From Spirochaetaceae bacterium (GTDB lineage Bacteria > Spirochaetota > Spirochaetia > DSM-27196 > SLAA01): DNA of 35,205 nt. The notes beneath the pieces are model-generated. The model was not told the origin of the DNA and did not search any database. It saw nothing but the letters and a program-made list of their open reading frames with translations. The stretch lies in assembly GCA_003552985.1 (NCBI GenBank), contig PUPD01000101.1:1-35205 (forward strand), written 5' to 3'. The number at the start of each line of letters is the position of its first letter. Position 1 is the stretch's first letter. Positions 19,550 through 27,649 of the stretch are shown piece after piece. The translations under genes were made by a program, and so were the position numbers.

Positions 19550-20116
19550 GTGCTCAAGCGAAGCAATCCGCTTGCGGAGACCGTCTATGCTAATATGAGA
19601 CGTACACGATTCTTGGTAACCGGCGCCACCTATCATGTTGTTGCCCGCACAAACCGGCAGGAGTTCATCCTGGAAGATGAGCACTCGAAAACGCTCCTGC
19701 TCCGCACAATCGCCGAAGCGAAGAAGAAATACCGGTTTGCGGTAACGAACATCTGTATCATGAGTAACCACGTTCACCTCATGATCACACCGGGGAACGA
19801 GGACTCACTCTCGAGAATTATGCAATGGATCCTCGGAGTGTTCGCACAACGCTTCAACCGCTCACACTCTCTTCGAGGCCACGTGTGGTACGACCGTTTC
19901 CGCAGTACTGTTCTCTCGTCCATAACCCACTATGTTAACACATTCCTATACATTGCCAAGAACCCCGTGAGGGCAGGCATCGTGAACTCGCCTTGGCAAT
20001 ACCGGTTCAACGGCGTGGTGCTGGCCCGAGATGGCCCGTTTCGTACAATTGCCAGCGTTCCGTCAGTCCTCGTCGGTCTCTTACGCCTCGAGTTTCCCAA
20101 CGCGGTCATCGGATAA
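19550..20116 (+). CDS. REP-associated tyrosine transposase (RAYT, Y1/HUH family)
   Basis: 188 residues from GTG 19550; ATG 19595 (M-R-R-T-R-F) matches the usual family start and may be the true one. The Y1 transposase signature is complete. His74-Val-His76 (SNHVHLMI) is the HUH metal motif, and Tyr134 in LYIAKNPVRAGIV is the nucleophile of the RAYT branch, with the expected YRFAV-N-ICIMSNH strand before it. RAYTs are single-copy, domesticated relatives of IS200/IS605 transposases that nick single-stranded REP-type hairpins. This copy is intact, lacks IS ends, and sits 67 bp downstream of a dispersed 10-mer found many times in the window, the expected arrangement for a RAYT and its repeat family. 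Convergent with the nucleotidase gene. Confidence 0.9.
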   Translation: MLKRSNPLAETVYANMRRTRFLVTGATYHVVARTNRQEFILEDEHSKTLLLRTIAEAKKKYRFAVTNICIMSNHVHLMITPGNEDSLSRIMQWILGVFAQRFNRSHSLRGHVWYDRFRSTVLSSITHYVNTFLYIAKNPVRAGIVNSPWQYRFNGVVLARDGPFRTIASVPSVLVGLLRLEFPNAVIG

Positions 20117-20133
20117 TAGCTGACCGGCATCGA

Positions 20134-21093
20134 TTACTCGTCGGAACCGGAGCATTCCTTCTCAGCAGGATACGGAACCTTACCAGCCGGGACGATCTTG
20201 GAGGCCGGCTCGAGGTGCACGTCTTGATCATCGAAGTAGATGTGCGGCTTGAACGCCTTCAGCACTTTCGTCTTCTCAACTCCGCCGAGAAAGAAGGCCT
20301 CGTCTACGTACACCCCCCAGTGCTGGAGGGTCTTCACTACCCGCATTTCAGCCGGACTGTTGCGGGCTGTGACCAAAGCGATGCGGATCGGCGACAATTC
20401 CACCCGGATAGGCAAGCGATCCTGCAGTTTACCGAGCTTCTTTAGGAAGGTGGCGTAGGGGCCCTCTTCCAACGGCGTATCCTGTCGCGCGTCCTCCCCC
20501 CTTTGGAACTCTTCCAGTCCTTTCGTCTTGTAGACCAACTCACTCTCTTCCGAGAACAGCACAGCGTCGCCATCGAACGCTATCCGGACCTGGTCCGTCG
20601 GAATACTGTCGAGACCCTCGGGCGGAGCGTTCAGGACCGCCGCAGCACAAGAACGCGAGTTGATTACCTCCTGAGCGTCAGCTGATCGCGTCGTCAAGAA
20701 CAGATCGACATCAAACGCGTCCAGATAATCGGTCACCGACTCACCGGCGGTAAACGCAAATCGGGTAATCGAAAGCTGCAGGCTGCGAATAGTCTTGAGA
20801 ACTCGCAGGCCTGTTTCCGGACTATTCCGGGACATGACCACAACCTCCACCAATGGGGACTGTCCCTCCCGGGTAAAACGGTTGACATTCAGCAATGCCT
20901 TTACCAGGGGATACCCCGCGCCGGGTTTCAGGGGTACATTCTCGCGCTCCCGCATGATCCGCCTGTATTCTTCCAGCGCTTGCTCGGGATCATCCTGATA
21001 ACGGAGTTGGAACTGTCGATCCTCCTCACTGAGGTCGAACAATGCCGTGGCAGAGATACCGACCACCAGAGTTTCTGACAGATCTAACGGCAT
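20134..21093 (-). CDS. Cytosolic 5'-nucleotidase (PF06189 / cN-I-like)
   Basis: 319 residues from ATG 21093. Conserved segments match the 5-nucleotidase family related to vertebrate NT5C1: the N-terminal LVVGISATALFDL, the VVVMSRNSPETGLRV motif, the central AFDGDAVLFSEESE and the C-terminal IYFDDQDVHL. It should hydrolyse nucleoside monophosphates in the cytoplasm with Mg2+. The start was chosen because homologues begin M-P-x-D-L-S and an AGGAGGG lies 11 bases upstream; ATG 21117 is the alternative. A palindromic GGGGAC-TGTCCC variant lies in the gene at 20855-20867. It is divergent from glycogen synthase across 119 bp. Confidence 0.85.
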   Translation of the reverse strand: MPLDLSETLVVGISATALFDLSEEDRQFQLRYQDDPEQALEEYRRIMRERENVPLKPGAGYPLVKALLNVNRFTREGQSPLVEVVVMSRNSPETGLRVLKTIRSLQLSITRFAFTAGESVTDYLDAFDVDLFLTTRSADAQEVINSRSCAAAVLNAPPEGLDSIPTDQVRIAFDGDAVLFSEESELVYKTKGLEEFQRGEDARQDTPLEEGPYATFLKKLGKLQDRLPIRVELSPIRIALVTARNSPAEMRVVKTLQHWGVYVDEAFFLGGVEKTKVLKAFKPHIYFDDQDVHLEPASKIVPAGKVPYPAEKECSGSDE

Positions 21094-21212
21094 GTTGTCG
21101 GCAGCCCTCCTAGCCATTCGAACTCTCAAGACAACCCAGCCAAAGCAGCTTGCCCGAGAACGTAACATAATCTACCATTGCGCATTATATTTGCTTTTTC
21201 GAGGAGAACAAG

Positions 21213-22445
21213 GTGGCAAAGACTCAGAAAGTCGCACTCTTCAGTAACGAGTATCCGCCCAACATTTACGGTGGCGCCGGAGTCCATGTGGAGTACCTGA
21301 GCAAAGCTATAGCGGAGCGCGTGCCGGTGGAAGTGCGCTGTTTCGGGAGTCAACGCGTGAACACCCCGAACCTAAAGGTCACGGGGTACGAACCGTGGGA
21401 AGAGATGAAAAAGAATACCGACCCACGCTTCGTTAGCGCCATGGCAGCATTCTCACAGAGTTTGGCAATGGCAAAGGACAACCTGGACGCAGACGTTGTT
21501 CACTGTCACACTTGGTACACCCAGATGGCCGGCCTGTTAGCCTCCAAGCTATGGGATATCCCGTTTGTGTTGACCACGCATTCACTTGAACCCCTCCGTC
21601 CCTGGAAGGCGGAACAGCTCGGCAGTGCTTACCACCTCAGCAGTTGGATGGAGCGTACAGCGATTGAGCATGCCGATGCAGTCGTCGCGGTGTCCAAGGA
21701 AACCCGGAGCGATGTGTTCAACCATTTTGGAGCGGCTGAAGCAAAAACTCATGTCATTCACAACGGCATCGATTTAGACGAGTATAGGCCGACCCAGGAG
21801 CGAGGCGCGCTCGAACGATACGGTGTCGACCTCTCCCGCCCTTATCTCTTATTCGTTGGTCGTATTACCCGCCAAAAGGGTATCATCCACCTCGTTGATG
21901 CGATTCCGTATATCGATCCGGAGATACAAGTAGTTTTACTGGCCGGCGCTCCGGACACAAAAAACATAGCCGAGGAGATGAACACCAGGATATCTGCAGC
22001 GCGCCGAACCCGTGGTGGCATTATATGGGTAGACACGATGTTACCTCGCGAGGAAACGATTCAGTTCTACTCACACGCTCGGGTCTTCTGTTGCCCTTCG
22101 GTGTACGAGCCTTTCGGAATCATCAACCTGGAAGCCATGGCGTGCGAAACGGCGGTTGTGGCGACGGCCGTCGGCGGTATTCCGGAAGTCGTCGTTCCTG
22201 AGGAAACCGGTATACTAGTGGAGCTGAAGCTCGAACCAGGCACATTTATTCCGCAAGACGCAGGTGCATTGTCCCGCGAGCTTGCTGCAGCCATCAATCG
22301 GGTCGCTCGCGATCCGAAGCTGGCCGCACGCCTCGGGAAAGCTGGAAGAGAGCGAGCGGAGCAGCACTTCAGCTGGCGAGCGATCGCGAAAAAGACGATA
22401 GAGCTCTACGACTCTCTGTTGGAACGCCGAGAAGCACAACCATAG
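21213..22445 (+). CDS. glgA: Glycogen synthase, actinobacterial type (GT4)
   Basis: 410 residues, matching the short GT4 glycogen synthases of the Corynebacterium-type family rather than the ~480-residue GT5 enzymes. Visible motifs are the N-terminal YPPNIYGGAGVHVEYL nucleotide-sugar loop, HSLEPLRPWKAEQLG (a family hallmark), the GRITRQKG phosphate-binding motif and the EPFGIINLEA E-x7-E motif. It transfers glucose from ADP- or UDP-glucose to a growing alpha-1,4-glucan or maltose-1-phosphate precursor, in the cytoplasm. The start is GTG 21213 with AGGAGA seven bases upstream. No other glycogen genes are adjacent. The gene is divergent from the nucleotidase and converges on moaE. Confidence 0.92.
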   Translation: MAKTQKVALFSNEYPPNIYGGAGVHVEYLSKAIAERVPVEVRCFGSQRVNTPNLKVTGYEPWEEMKKNTDPRFVSAMAAFSQSLAMAKDNLDADVVHCHTWYTQMAGLLASKLWDIPFVLTTHSLEPLRPWKAEQLGSAYHLSSWMERTAIEHADAVVAVSKETRSDVFNHFGAAEAKTHVIHNGIDLDEYRPTQERGALERYGVDLSRPYLLFVGRITRQKGIIHLVDAIPYIDPEIQVVLLAGAPDTKNIAEEMNTRISAARRTRGGIIWVDTMLPREETIQFYSHARVFCCPSVYEPFGIINLEAMACETAVVATAVGGIPEVVVPEETGILVELKLEPGTFIPQDAGALSRELAAAINRVARDPKLAARLGKAGRERAEQHFSWRAIAKKTIELYDSLLERREAQP

Positions 22446-22479
22446 TACAACCATAGCGCCCCGACGGCAGAGCACATCT

Positions 22480-22941
22480 TCAAGTATTCACTTTCCAGCG
22501 GTGGCCTCCGCCACCTTCGAAGAGTTCCTTGCCGTAAATCGGAACCTCATTCTTCAGCGCTTCCAGCACGTCTCGACAGATTCCACAAGCCTCAGCACGA
22601 TGGCCGGCAGCAACCGCTACGATAACCGGGATCTCTCCGACAGAGAGCACCCCACGCGCATGCTGCAGAAAGACCCGTACCGGTTTGACCGTATAGGCGT
22701 AGGTTACACGTTTCACAAGATCTCGCATCGCCCGTTCCGCCATACTCTCGTGGGCTGTGAACTCTATTGCCGACACTACACCGTCGGCATATTCATCGGC
22801 TCGGACCTGACCCAGAAACGCTGAATGCGCGCCTACAGTCGGAATCTTTGTCCATGCATCAAGAACCTCGGATAAGGCCGAAATCGGGACTGCACCATCT
22901 AAGAAAAAACTGCTGTTTTCGAAAGTGACGTCGACTTGCAT
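22480..22941 (-). CDS. moaE: Molybdopterin synthase catalytic subunit MoaE
   Basis: 153 residues, the family length. Key segments: GAHSAFLGQVR (start of the fold), the conserved QHARGVLSVGEIPVIVAVAAGHRAEA stretch with His114-Arg115, and the active-site lysines Lys130 and Lys138 in ALKNEVPIYGKE. The usual VPIWK motif reads VPIYGK, a small deviation. With MoaD it adds the dithiolene sulfurs to precursor Z to make molybdopterin. moaD lies immediately upstream on the same strand with a 54-bp gap carrying a dispersed 10-mer. The rest of the moa pathway is not in the window. Confidence 0.92.
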   Translation of the reverse strand: MQVDVTFENSSFFLDGAVPISALSEVLDAWTKIPTVGAHSAFLGQVRADEYADGVVSAIEFTAHESMAERAMRDLVKRVTYAYTVKPVRVFLQHARGVLSVGEIPVIVAVAAGHRAEACGICRDVLEALKNEVPIYGKELFEGGGGHRWKVNT

Positions 22942-22945
22942 GTTG

Positions 22946-22955
22946 CTCCGTCCCC
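22946..22955 (+). repeat. Dispersed 10-mer CTCCGTCCCC between moaD and moaE
   Basis: Exact copy ending nine bases from the moaD stop side and four bases upstream of the moaE start codon. It therefore occupies the moaE ribosome-binding region, where it reads GGGGGGACGGAGC on the coding strand. Confidence 0.8.
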
Positions 22956-22995
22956 CCGCTCTTGTCTTCCTATTCTGTCCTCGCCTGTGCCTGCA

Positions 22996-23268
22996 TCACC
23001 CGCCGGCAAACGCCGGAAGGAGCGCTATCTCTTCGGCCACATGCACGGCCGTCTCCGGTCCCACGATGATGTCGTCCACCGCCATTTGAAAGCGATGATC
23101 GGTTAACTCGGGGAATTGCCGAATTAGCTCGGTGCGCAGATCGGCCGCAGCGGCCGGTAATGCAACTACAGCCCTGAAGCGGTTCTCTGTGAAGATGTCC
23201 GTAAGCGGCCCGAACACCGCAACGGTAATGGCGGTCGGCTGCTTGGTTTCCTTTATTTCCGGATCCAT
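22996..23268 (-). CDS. moaD: Molybdopterin synthase sulfur-carrier subunit MoaD
   Basis: 90 residues from ATG 23268. A ubiquitin-like beta-grasp pattern (ITVAVFGPLTDIF ... DLRTELIRQFPEL ... MAVDDIIV ... EIALLPAFAGG) ends in the Gly-Gly that is thiocarboxylated for sulfur transfer to MoaE. TTG 23304 would add 12 residues and is less likely. It forms an operon with moaE. Confidence 0.88.
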   Translation of the reverse strand: MDPEIKETKQPTAITVAVFGPLTDIFTENRFRAVVALPAAAADLRTELIRQFPELTDHRFQMAVDDIIVGPETAVHVAEEIALLPAFAGG

Positions 23269-23344
23269 GATGGTAAACCTGCCCGTATTGCTCGTAGTTG
23301 TCAAGGGTCATTTAGCTTACCACATCTTAGTACTTCGCCATGAG

Positions 23345-23373
23345 TTGACAGCGTCTCCAGCGATCTCTATTCT
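23345..23373 (+). promoter_or_regulatory. Strong sigma-70-type promoter for the membrane-protein pair
   Basis: TTGACA (23345-23350) is a perfect -35, followed by a 17-bp spacer and TATTCT (23368-23373). Transcription would begin near 23380, about 42 bp before the preferred start codon at 23422. Confidence 0.65.
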
Positions 23374-23421
23374 GATCGCGTCGTGGGCAATGAAGCACAA
23401 TCCAACTCGTCCCGCAACCGA

Positions 23422-24525
23422 ATGGAGATAATTGCTACCATTGGGGTATATGGGCTAGTCGTCTTACTGTTTGTGTTACTGCGGCTCATGCCGGAAACCG
23501 CCACGTTCCGCCCTCTGCTTCTGTTTGCAGCACGTTACATCTCTTTGATCGTACGTACTCTCGGGTTTCTGGTATTCGCCGCTCTGTGGAACGCAGCCGG
23601 GAAAACCCTGATCTCTGCCAACCTGTTGGTCAAACTTAGCGGGGGGAGCCCCATCCGCTCATTAGTTGGCGCCGTGCTTGCCGGCCCGTTCGTTGGAACA
23701 GGACGGATACTGCGGGCTGATGAGATCGAAACAGAAGAGATCGAAGCAAGTAGGCTCGATCAGGGGACCGCGTCCTCCGAGACGACTAACTATCCCGATA
23801 ACAGGAAACGGTTTAGTGAACCGCCACTTCCAACCACTAACCCAAACTTCGCAGGCGTGCTGCTGCTCAGTGCAACAGCGTTTCATCCGGCCCAGATTAC
23901 CTCGCTCGTTTGGTTCTTCCGCGAGTCTATCGGCGTGGCGGTGTTGACGGTTGGGTTTGCTGTATTTGTGGTAATGGCCACCGCAGTGTTTTGCGAACTG
24001 TTGGCCGCTGGAGGGGTGTTACGAGACTTAACCGAAAGCCCCGACTATGCACCGCAAACAGGGACGGAGGGTGACGGCGGAAACCATGGCACGCCGTTGA
24101 GTGAGATTATCGCCCGCTTCGCCGTCGCATCGGGCGTTGAGCTTTACCACGCCTTTCGTGTCTTTATCTTGGCAGGATTGGTCGCATTAGCGCTACATGT
24201 GGCCACGCCGCTTTTGGTTTCACAGTGGTTACACGCCAATCCTGGTATCGCGATATTCGTCGCTGCGGTAGCCGCGCTGATCTTAACACCGCCCGTCGGT
24301 GGCGCCGCGGCTGTCGCTGTCTTGTTTCGAGGGCAGATCCCATTGGTAGCCGTGTTCAGCTTTCTGTTGGTCGCCGTAACGGTACGTGGAGGCAATCTTG
24401 TAGCAATGAAGCGGATTGCCGGCACAAGGTACTCCCTCGTGCTTGGGGGGATCGTCGTTTTGCTGATAGCTGTGCTATTGTTTCCAATAGCAGACCTCAT
24501 GGGGCAATCAGGAGTTCCAGTGTGA
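23422..24525 (+). CDS. Polytopic membrane protein, probable DUF318-like permease
   Basis: 367 residues with about eight hydrophobic segments (e.g. IGVYGLVVLLFVLLRL, ESIGVAVLTVGFAVFVVMATAVF, YSLVLGGIVVLLIAVLLF). Its stop overlaps the start of a DUF1980/TIGR03943-like protein (GTGA), and in Firmicutes the usual partner of that family is a DUF318 permease. Topology and the internal duplication fit, but the CxCG motif typical of DUF318 is not visible, so the assignment rests mainly on context. Two hydrophilic loops look inserted: ~100-145 (Glu/Ser/Asn-rich) and ~212-235, which contains T-G-T-E-G-D-G-G, a near copy of the dispersed repeat. GTG 23383 is an alternative start but would leave almost no leader. 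Confidence 0.65.
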   Translation: MEIIATIGVYGLVVLLFVLLRLMPETATFRPLLLFAARYISLIVRTLGFLVFAALWNAAGKTLISANLLVKLSGGSPIRSLVGAVLAGPFVGTGRILRADEIETEEIEASRLDQGTASSETTNYPDNRKRFSEPPLPTTNPNFAGVLLLSATAFHPAQITSLVWFFRESIGVAVLTVGFAVFVVMATAVFCELLAAGGVLRDLTESPDYAPQTGTEGDGGNHGTPLSEIIARFAVASGVELYHAFRVFILAGLVALALHVATPLLVSQWLHANPGIAIFVAAVAALILTPPVGGAAAVAVLFRGQIPLVAVFSFLLVAVTVRGGNLVAMKRIAGTRYSLVLGGIVVLLIAVLLFPIADLMGQSGVPV

Positions 24526-25454
24526 ACGGCGCGAACCAAGGATCCCGTAACAGCAAATCCAAAACAGCTCCACCGGCAGCATTTGCGTGGTTCGGAGTAT
24601 TGTTTGTCTACCTGATTGGCATGTTGTATGCCGTCGGAAGCGGAGCGATGCAACGTATCACCGCTCATGCTGAGCTCCCCTTAGTTCTTATCACGACGCT
24701 GGCACTCAGCGTGATGCTGGTGCTCCAAACTGTTGTCATCGTTCGCCGCAGAAGGTTCATCGCCGCACAGGGTTTTCTCGTCTTTCTCATTCCGTTGTTG
24801 TTCGCAGTAATAGGAATCGACTATATGCCTGCGCGGGGCGAATTGTCCGGTCTTGGGGGCAGCGGGCGACCGGCCTTCGGTGGAGCCACCGATCTCGGGA
24901 ACGGGATGGCTGCCCTCCGCCGAGCCGATGATTCGGCAGCGCAATCAGGCCCTCAAGCACGAGGTTCGACCGAGAACTACGATCGTTCAGACAGAATCGC
25001 AGACCGGGACCGCGAAGCGACCGCAAGTCCTGATCAGTGGTTCGGAAGTGCCGAGGAGGCAACCGTTCCCGAAACAGGGACGATAGAGATCGAGACCGGC
25101 AATTATTACGACTTGTACAACCAAATCTATGACGATATGCACGCATTGCAGGGACGGATGGTATCTGTCGCGGGGTTTGTGCACCGCGAAGCGACGTTTT
25201 CCGACGGCGAGTTCCTCGTAGGTCGCATGCTCATGTGGTGCTGTACAGCTGATGCGGCGTTACTCGGGTTCATGACGCGTACGACCGACCGGGCTTCGCC
25301 CGAGAATGATGCATGGATAACGGTTACAGGCACTGTTGAGCCGCGCTCATTTGAGAATCCGCATACTGGAGAGACATACGAAGTTCCCTATCTGATTGCT
25401 GAGTCGGTTGAAGCAACCGAGCGTCCTGATTTTGAGTACGTCTTTCCCTTTTAG
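24522..25454 (+). CDS. DUF1980 / TIGR03943-like membrane-anchored protein
   Basis: 310 residues from GTG 24522, which overlaps the upstream stop and follows GGAG. Three hydrophobic segments lie in the first ~105 residues (FGVLFVYLIGMLYAVG, LVLITTLALSVMLVLQTVVIV, FLVFLIPLLFAVIGI). A low-complexity linker follows (~110-185). The C-terminal domain carries the family hallmark: GRMVSVAGFVHREATFSDGEF, then RMLMWCCTADAALLGF with adjacent cysteines and an Ala-Asp, then WITVTGTVE. The extracytoplasmic C-domain with its CC-x-AD motif may bind metal. Members pair with a DUF318-type permease, as here. The transported substrate is unknown. Confidence 0.78.
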   Translation: MNGANQGSRNSKSKTAPPAAFAWFGVLFVYLIGMLYAVGSGAMQRITAHAELPLVLITTLALSVMLVLQTVVIVRRRRFIAAQGFLVFLIPLLFAVIGIDYMPARGELSGLGGSGRPAFGGATDLGNGMAALRRADDSAAQSGPQARGSTENYDRSDRIADRDREATASPDQWFGSAEEATVPETGTIEIETGNYYDLYNQIYDDMHALQGRMVSVAGFVHREATFSDGEFLVGRMLMWCCTADAALLGFMTRTTDRASPENDAWITVTGTVEPRSFENPHTGETYEVPYLIAESVEATERPDFEYVFPF

Positions 25455-25501
25455 GCACACTGTTCGGCGCCCCCGCTAAGCTCACGGCCTCAGCTCACGG
25501 C

Positions 25502-25617
25502 CTCCGTCCCCCACGGCCTCCGTCCCCGCGTGCCGCGTGCCGCGTGCCTCCCGCGTGCCTCCCGGGCCTCCGTCCCCGCGGATCCCCACGAGTCTGAAGT
25601 TCACGGTTTTCGTCCCC
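25502..25617. repeat. Intergenic array of the dispersed 10-mer
   Basis: Three exact copies of CTCCGTCCCC, all in one orientation, at 25502-25511, 25518-25527 and 25568-25577, plus a degenerate copy (TTTCGTCCCC) at 25608-25617. GCGTGCC-type short tandem repeats fill 25528-25562. The array lies in the 266-bp gap between the DUF1980-like and DUF255 genes. No gene is seen in the gap. Confidence 0.85.
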
Positions 25618-25720
25618 GTGGGTCTGCGGGGGGGCTGCCCGTCCAGCTGTGCCGGTGGAATCGGAATCGATTGCATTTGCGGGGCTACCCGTTATGTGCC
25701 ATACACAGTACCTTAAAAAC

Positions 25721-27556
25721 ATGACTTTTACACAAAATAATCTTGATCGAGCCCTGTCACCCTATCTGAATCAGCACCGACATAACCCCATTTGGTGGCA
25801 GGAATGGAGCCAAGAGGCCATCGAGTACGCTCGGGAACACGACAGAGTGCTCTTCGTTTCAGTCGGATATGCAACCTGTCACTGGTGTCACGTGATGGCA
25901 TCCGAAGCCTTTTCCGACACTGAGATAGCCGACTACGTGAACCGGTGGTTTCTCCCGATCAAAGTCGATCGCGAACAGCGCCCCGATATCGATCACGTGA
26001 TGATGCAGTTCCTGGTAGCGACCACCGGCCAGGGTGGGTGGCCACTGAACGTGTTTCTGTCACCAGGTATAGAACCGTTCTTCGCGCTGACGTATGCACC
26101 TCCAGCTTCACGGTCCGGCATGCCCGGATTTCTCGATATTCTGCATAAGGTTAAGGCGTTCTATGAGCAGAAGCGAAGTACGCTGCGCCCCCTGACGTTT
26201 CGATGGCCGGGAAACGGGGAAAAAGCAGCTCCCGATCCATCGCGATTAGAACACCTCGTCAGCGAAACTACCTCACAGTTTGACTCCCAGAACGGCGGCA
26301 TGCGCGGGGCTCCGAAGTTTCCACCACATTCGAGCCTGCTGTTTCTGCTTCATCAGCCTGACCCGCTTTCCGAAACCACCCGCTTTGCAGTTGAACGCAC
26401 GCTGGACAGCATGCTCCACGGTGGGTTACACGACCACCTCCAAGGAGGGTTCTTCCGTTACTGCGTCGACGTTACATGGACAATCCCGCATTTCGAGAAG
26501 ATGCTCTACGACCAAGCCCTGATGATCTGGAACCTGAGTCTGGCATACCGTCGGTTCGGACATGAGCGTTACCGAGATGCGGCGGCAGCGACCATTCGGT
26601 GTCTCGATGAGACCTTTCTCGATGATTGCCTGTTCTATTCGGCCCACGACGCCGACACCGCCGATGAGGAAGGTGGGACATATCTATGGAGCTATGACGA
26701 GTTATGCAGGGCCCTAACCTCCACTGAGTTTGAGTTGCTCAGCCGGCACTACCACATCACCCGGCAAGGCAACTTCGAGGGGAAGATTCATCTTGTACGT
26801 CGTCGAGACACGGTTACCCCCGAAGCCCAGATAACCGAACCCGAAGCACTACAAGCGGTGGAACAGAAGCTTCTCGCCCTCCGCCGCCGACGAGCACAAC
26901 CGGAAACCGATCGGAAGCACGTGACTGCCTGGAACTGTCTGACTGCGATAGGGCTGCTGCAGGCAGAACGTTCGGGGATCATCACCGACGGTATATACCG
27001 CGCCAGAAGCGTGCTTGAAACCCTCGTACGAAATCATTGGACGGCCGACGGGCTTGCACGAAGCTCCATCGCAGGGCAACTGCAACACCAAGAGTTCCTC
27101 GAAGACCATGCTGCACTAACGCTGCTTGCCGCTCTTTTGCACGAAGAAACGGGAGATCTTCCGGAGCTTCTCAATCGGGCCGACGAGAATCTCAAGGCCT
27201 TTCACACTGAGAACGGCTGGGTCGAAGCTGCAAACGACGATTTTCTCGCCGTTCCCGCTGACACCTTCGACCACCCCACTCCGACAGGGAGGAGCCTCGC
27301 GCTCTGGGGACGGACCCTCACGGCGTTGCAGCAACAAACCGCGCCACCGTTTCCGCACGAGTACGGCCCGGCGCTCCAACAGGACGCCTACAACTGCGCT
27401 GTGATGCTGACGCAGGGTGAGTTTCACCAAATCGACGGGCCCGCGCCGATACCGTGGGCGCGAGTACCGATTAACACGGTGCAAGTCCGCACCGAACGGC
27501 CTCAGTACTGCTATCAAGGCGTTTGTCGGCCCGGACTTCCGGAGTTTGCCTTGTAG
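25721..27556 (+). CDS. DUF255 / thioredoxin-fold protein (YyaL / SPATA20 family)
   Basis: 611 residues; family members are usually 600-700. The N-terminal thioredoxin-like domain has the family signature: LSPYLNQHRHNPIWW, then VGYATCHWCHVM with the Cys53-His-Trp-Cys56 pair, and KVDREQRPDIDHVMM. The C-terminal (alpha/alpha)6-barrel-like part holds GGMRGAPKFPPHSSLLFL, GGFFRYCVDVTWTIPHFEKMLYDQA and DRKHVTAWNCL. The family resembles cellobiose-epimerase-type barrels fused to a thioredoxin; its reaction is not settled. The start ATG 25721 matches homologues but has no ribosome binding site; ATG 25694 and 25649 are in frame upstream. A near copy of the 10-mer (GGGGACGGAC, 27306-27315) is probably chance. 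Confidence 0.9.
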   Translation: MTFTQNNLDRALSPYLNQHRHNPIWWQEWSQEAIEYAREHDRVLFVSVGYATCHWCHVMASEAFSDTEIADYVNRWFLPIKVDREQRPDIDHVMMQFLVATTGQGGWPLNVFLSPGIEPFFALTYAPPASRSGMPGFLDILHKVKAFYEQKRSTLRPLTFRWPGNGEKAAPDPSRLEHLVSETTSQFDSQNGGMRGAPKFPPHSSLLFLLHQPDPLSETTRFAVERTLDSMLHGGLHDHLQGGFFRYCVDVTWTIPHFEKMLYDQALMIWNLSLAYRRFGHERYRDAAAATIRCLDETFLDDCLFYSAHDADTADEEGGTYLWSYDELCRALTSTEFELLSRHYHITRQGNFEGKIHLVRRRDTVTPEAQITEPEALQAVEQKLLALRRRRAQPETDRKHVTAWNCLTAIGLLQAERSGIITDGIYRARSVLETLVRNHWTADGLARSSIAGQLQHQEFLEDHAALTLLAALLHEETGDLPELLNRADENLKAFHTENGWVEAANDDFLAVPADTFDHPTPTGRSLALWGRTLTALQQQTAPPFPHEYGPALQQDAYNCAVMLTQGEFHQIDGPAPIPWARVPINTVQVRTERPQYCYQGVCRPGLPEFAL

Positions 27557-27601
27557 CGCAGAAGAGACATTAATTAGATTGATTTTCCGGCCGGCGGTCG
27601 A

Positions 27602-27629
27602 TAGACTGTTAAGTAAGTCAACTTATAAC
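27602..27629 (+). promoter_or_regulatory. Promoter of the MBL-fold hydrolase gene
   Basis: TAGACT (27602-27607), a 16-bp spacer and TATAAC (27624-27629), followed by AAAGGA as ribosome binding site just before the ATG at 27650. Confidence 0.5.
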
Positions 27630-27649
27630 ACTACATCCAAAGGACACGA

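Noticed and set aside
21594-21603. Near copy of the 10-mer (CTCCGTCCCT) in glycogen synthase
   Set aside because: It encodes the E-P-L-R-P-W-K motif invariant in this family, so normal codon use explains it; it is also not exact.
27306-27315. Near copy GGGGACGGAC in the DUF255 gene
   Set aside because: One mismatch, within a plain L-W-G-R-T-L coding context without any low-complexity flank; likely chance.
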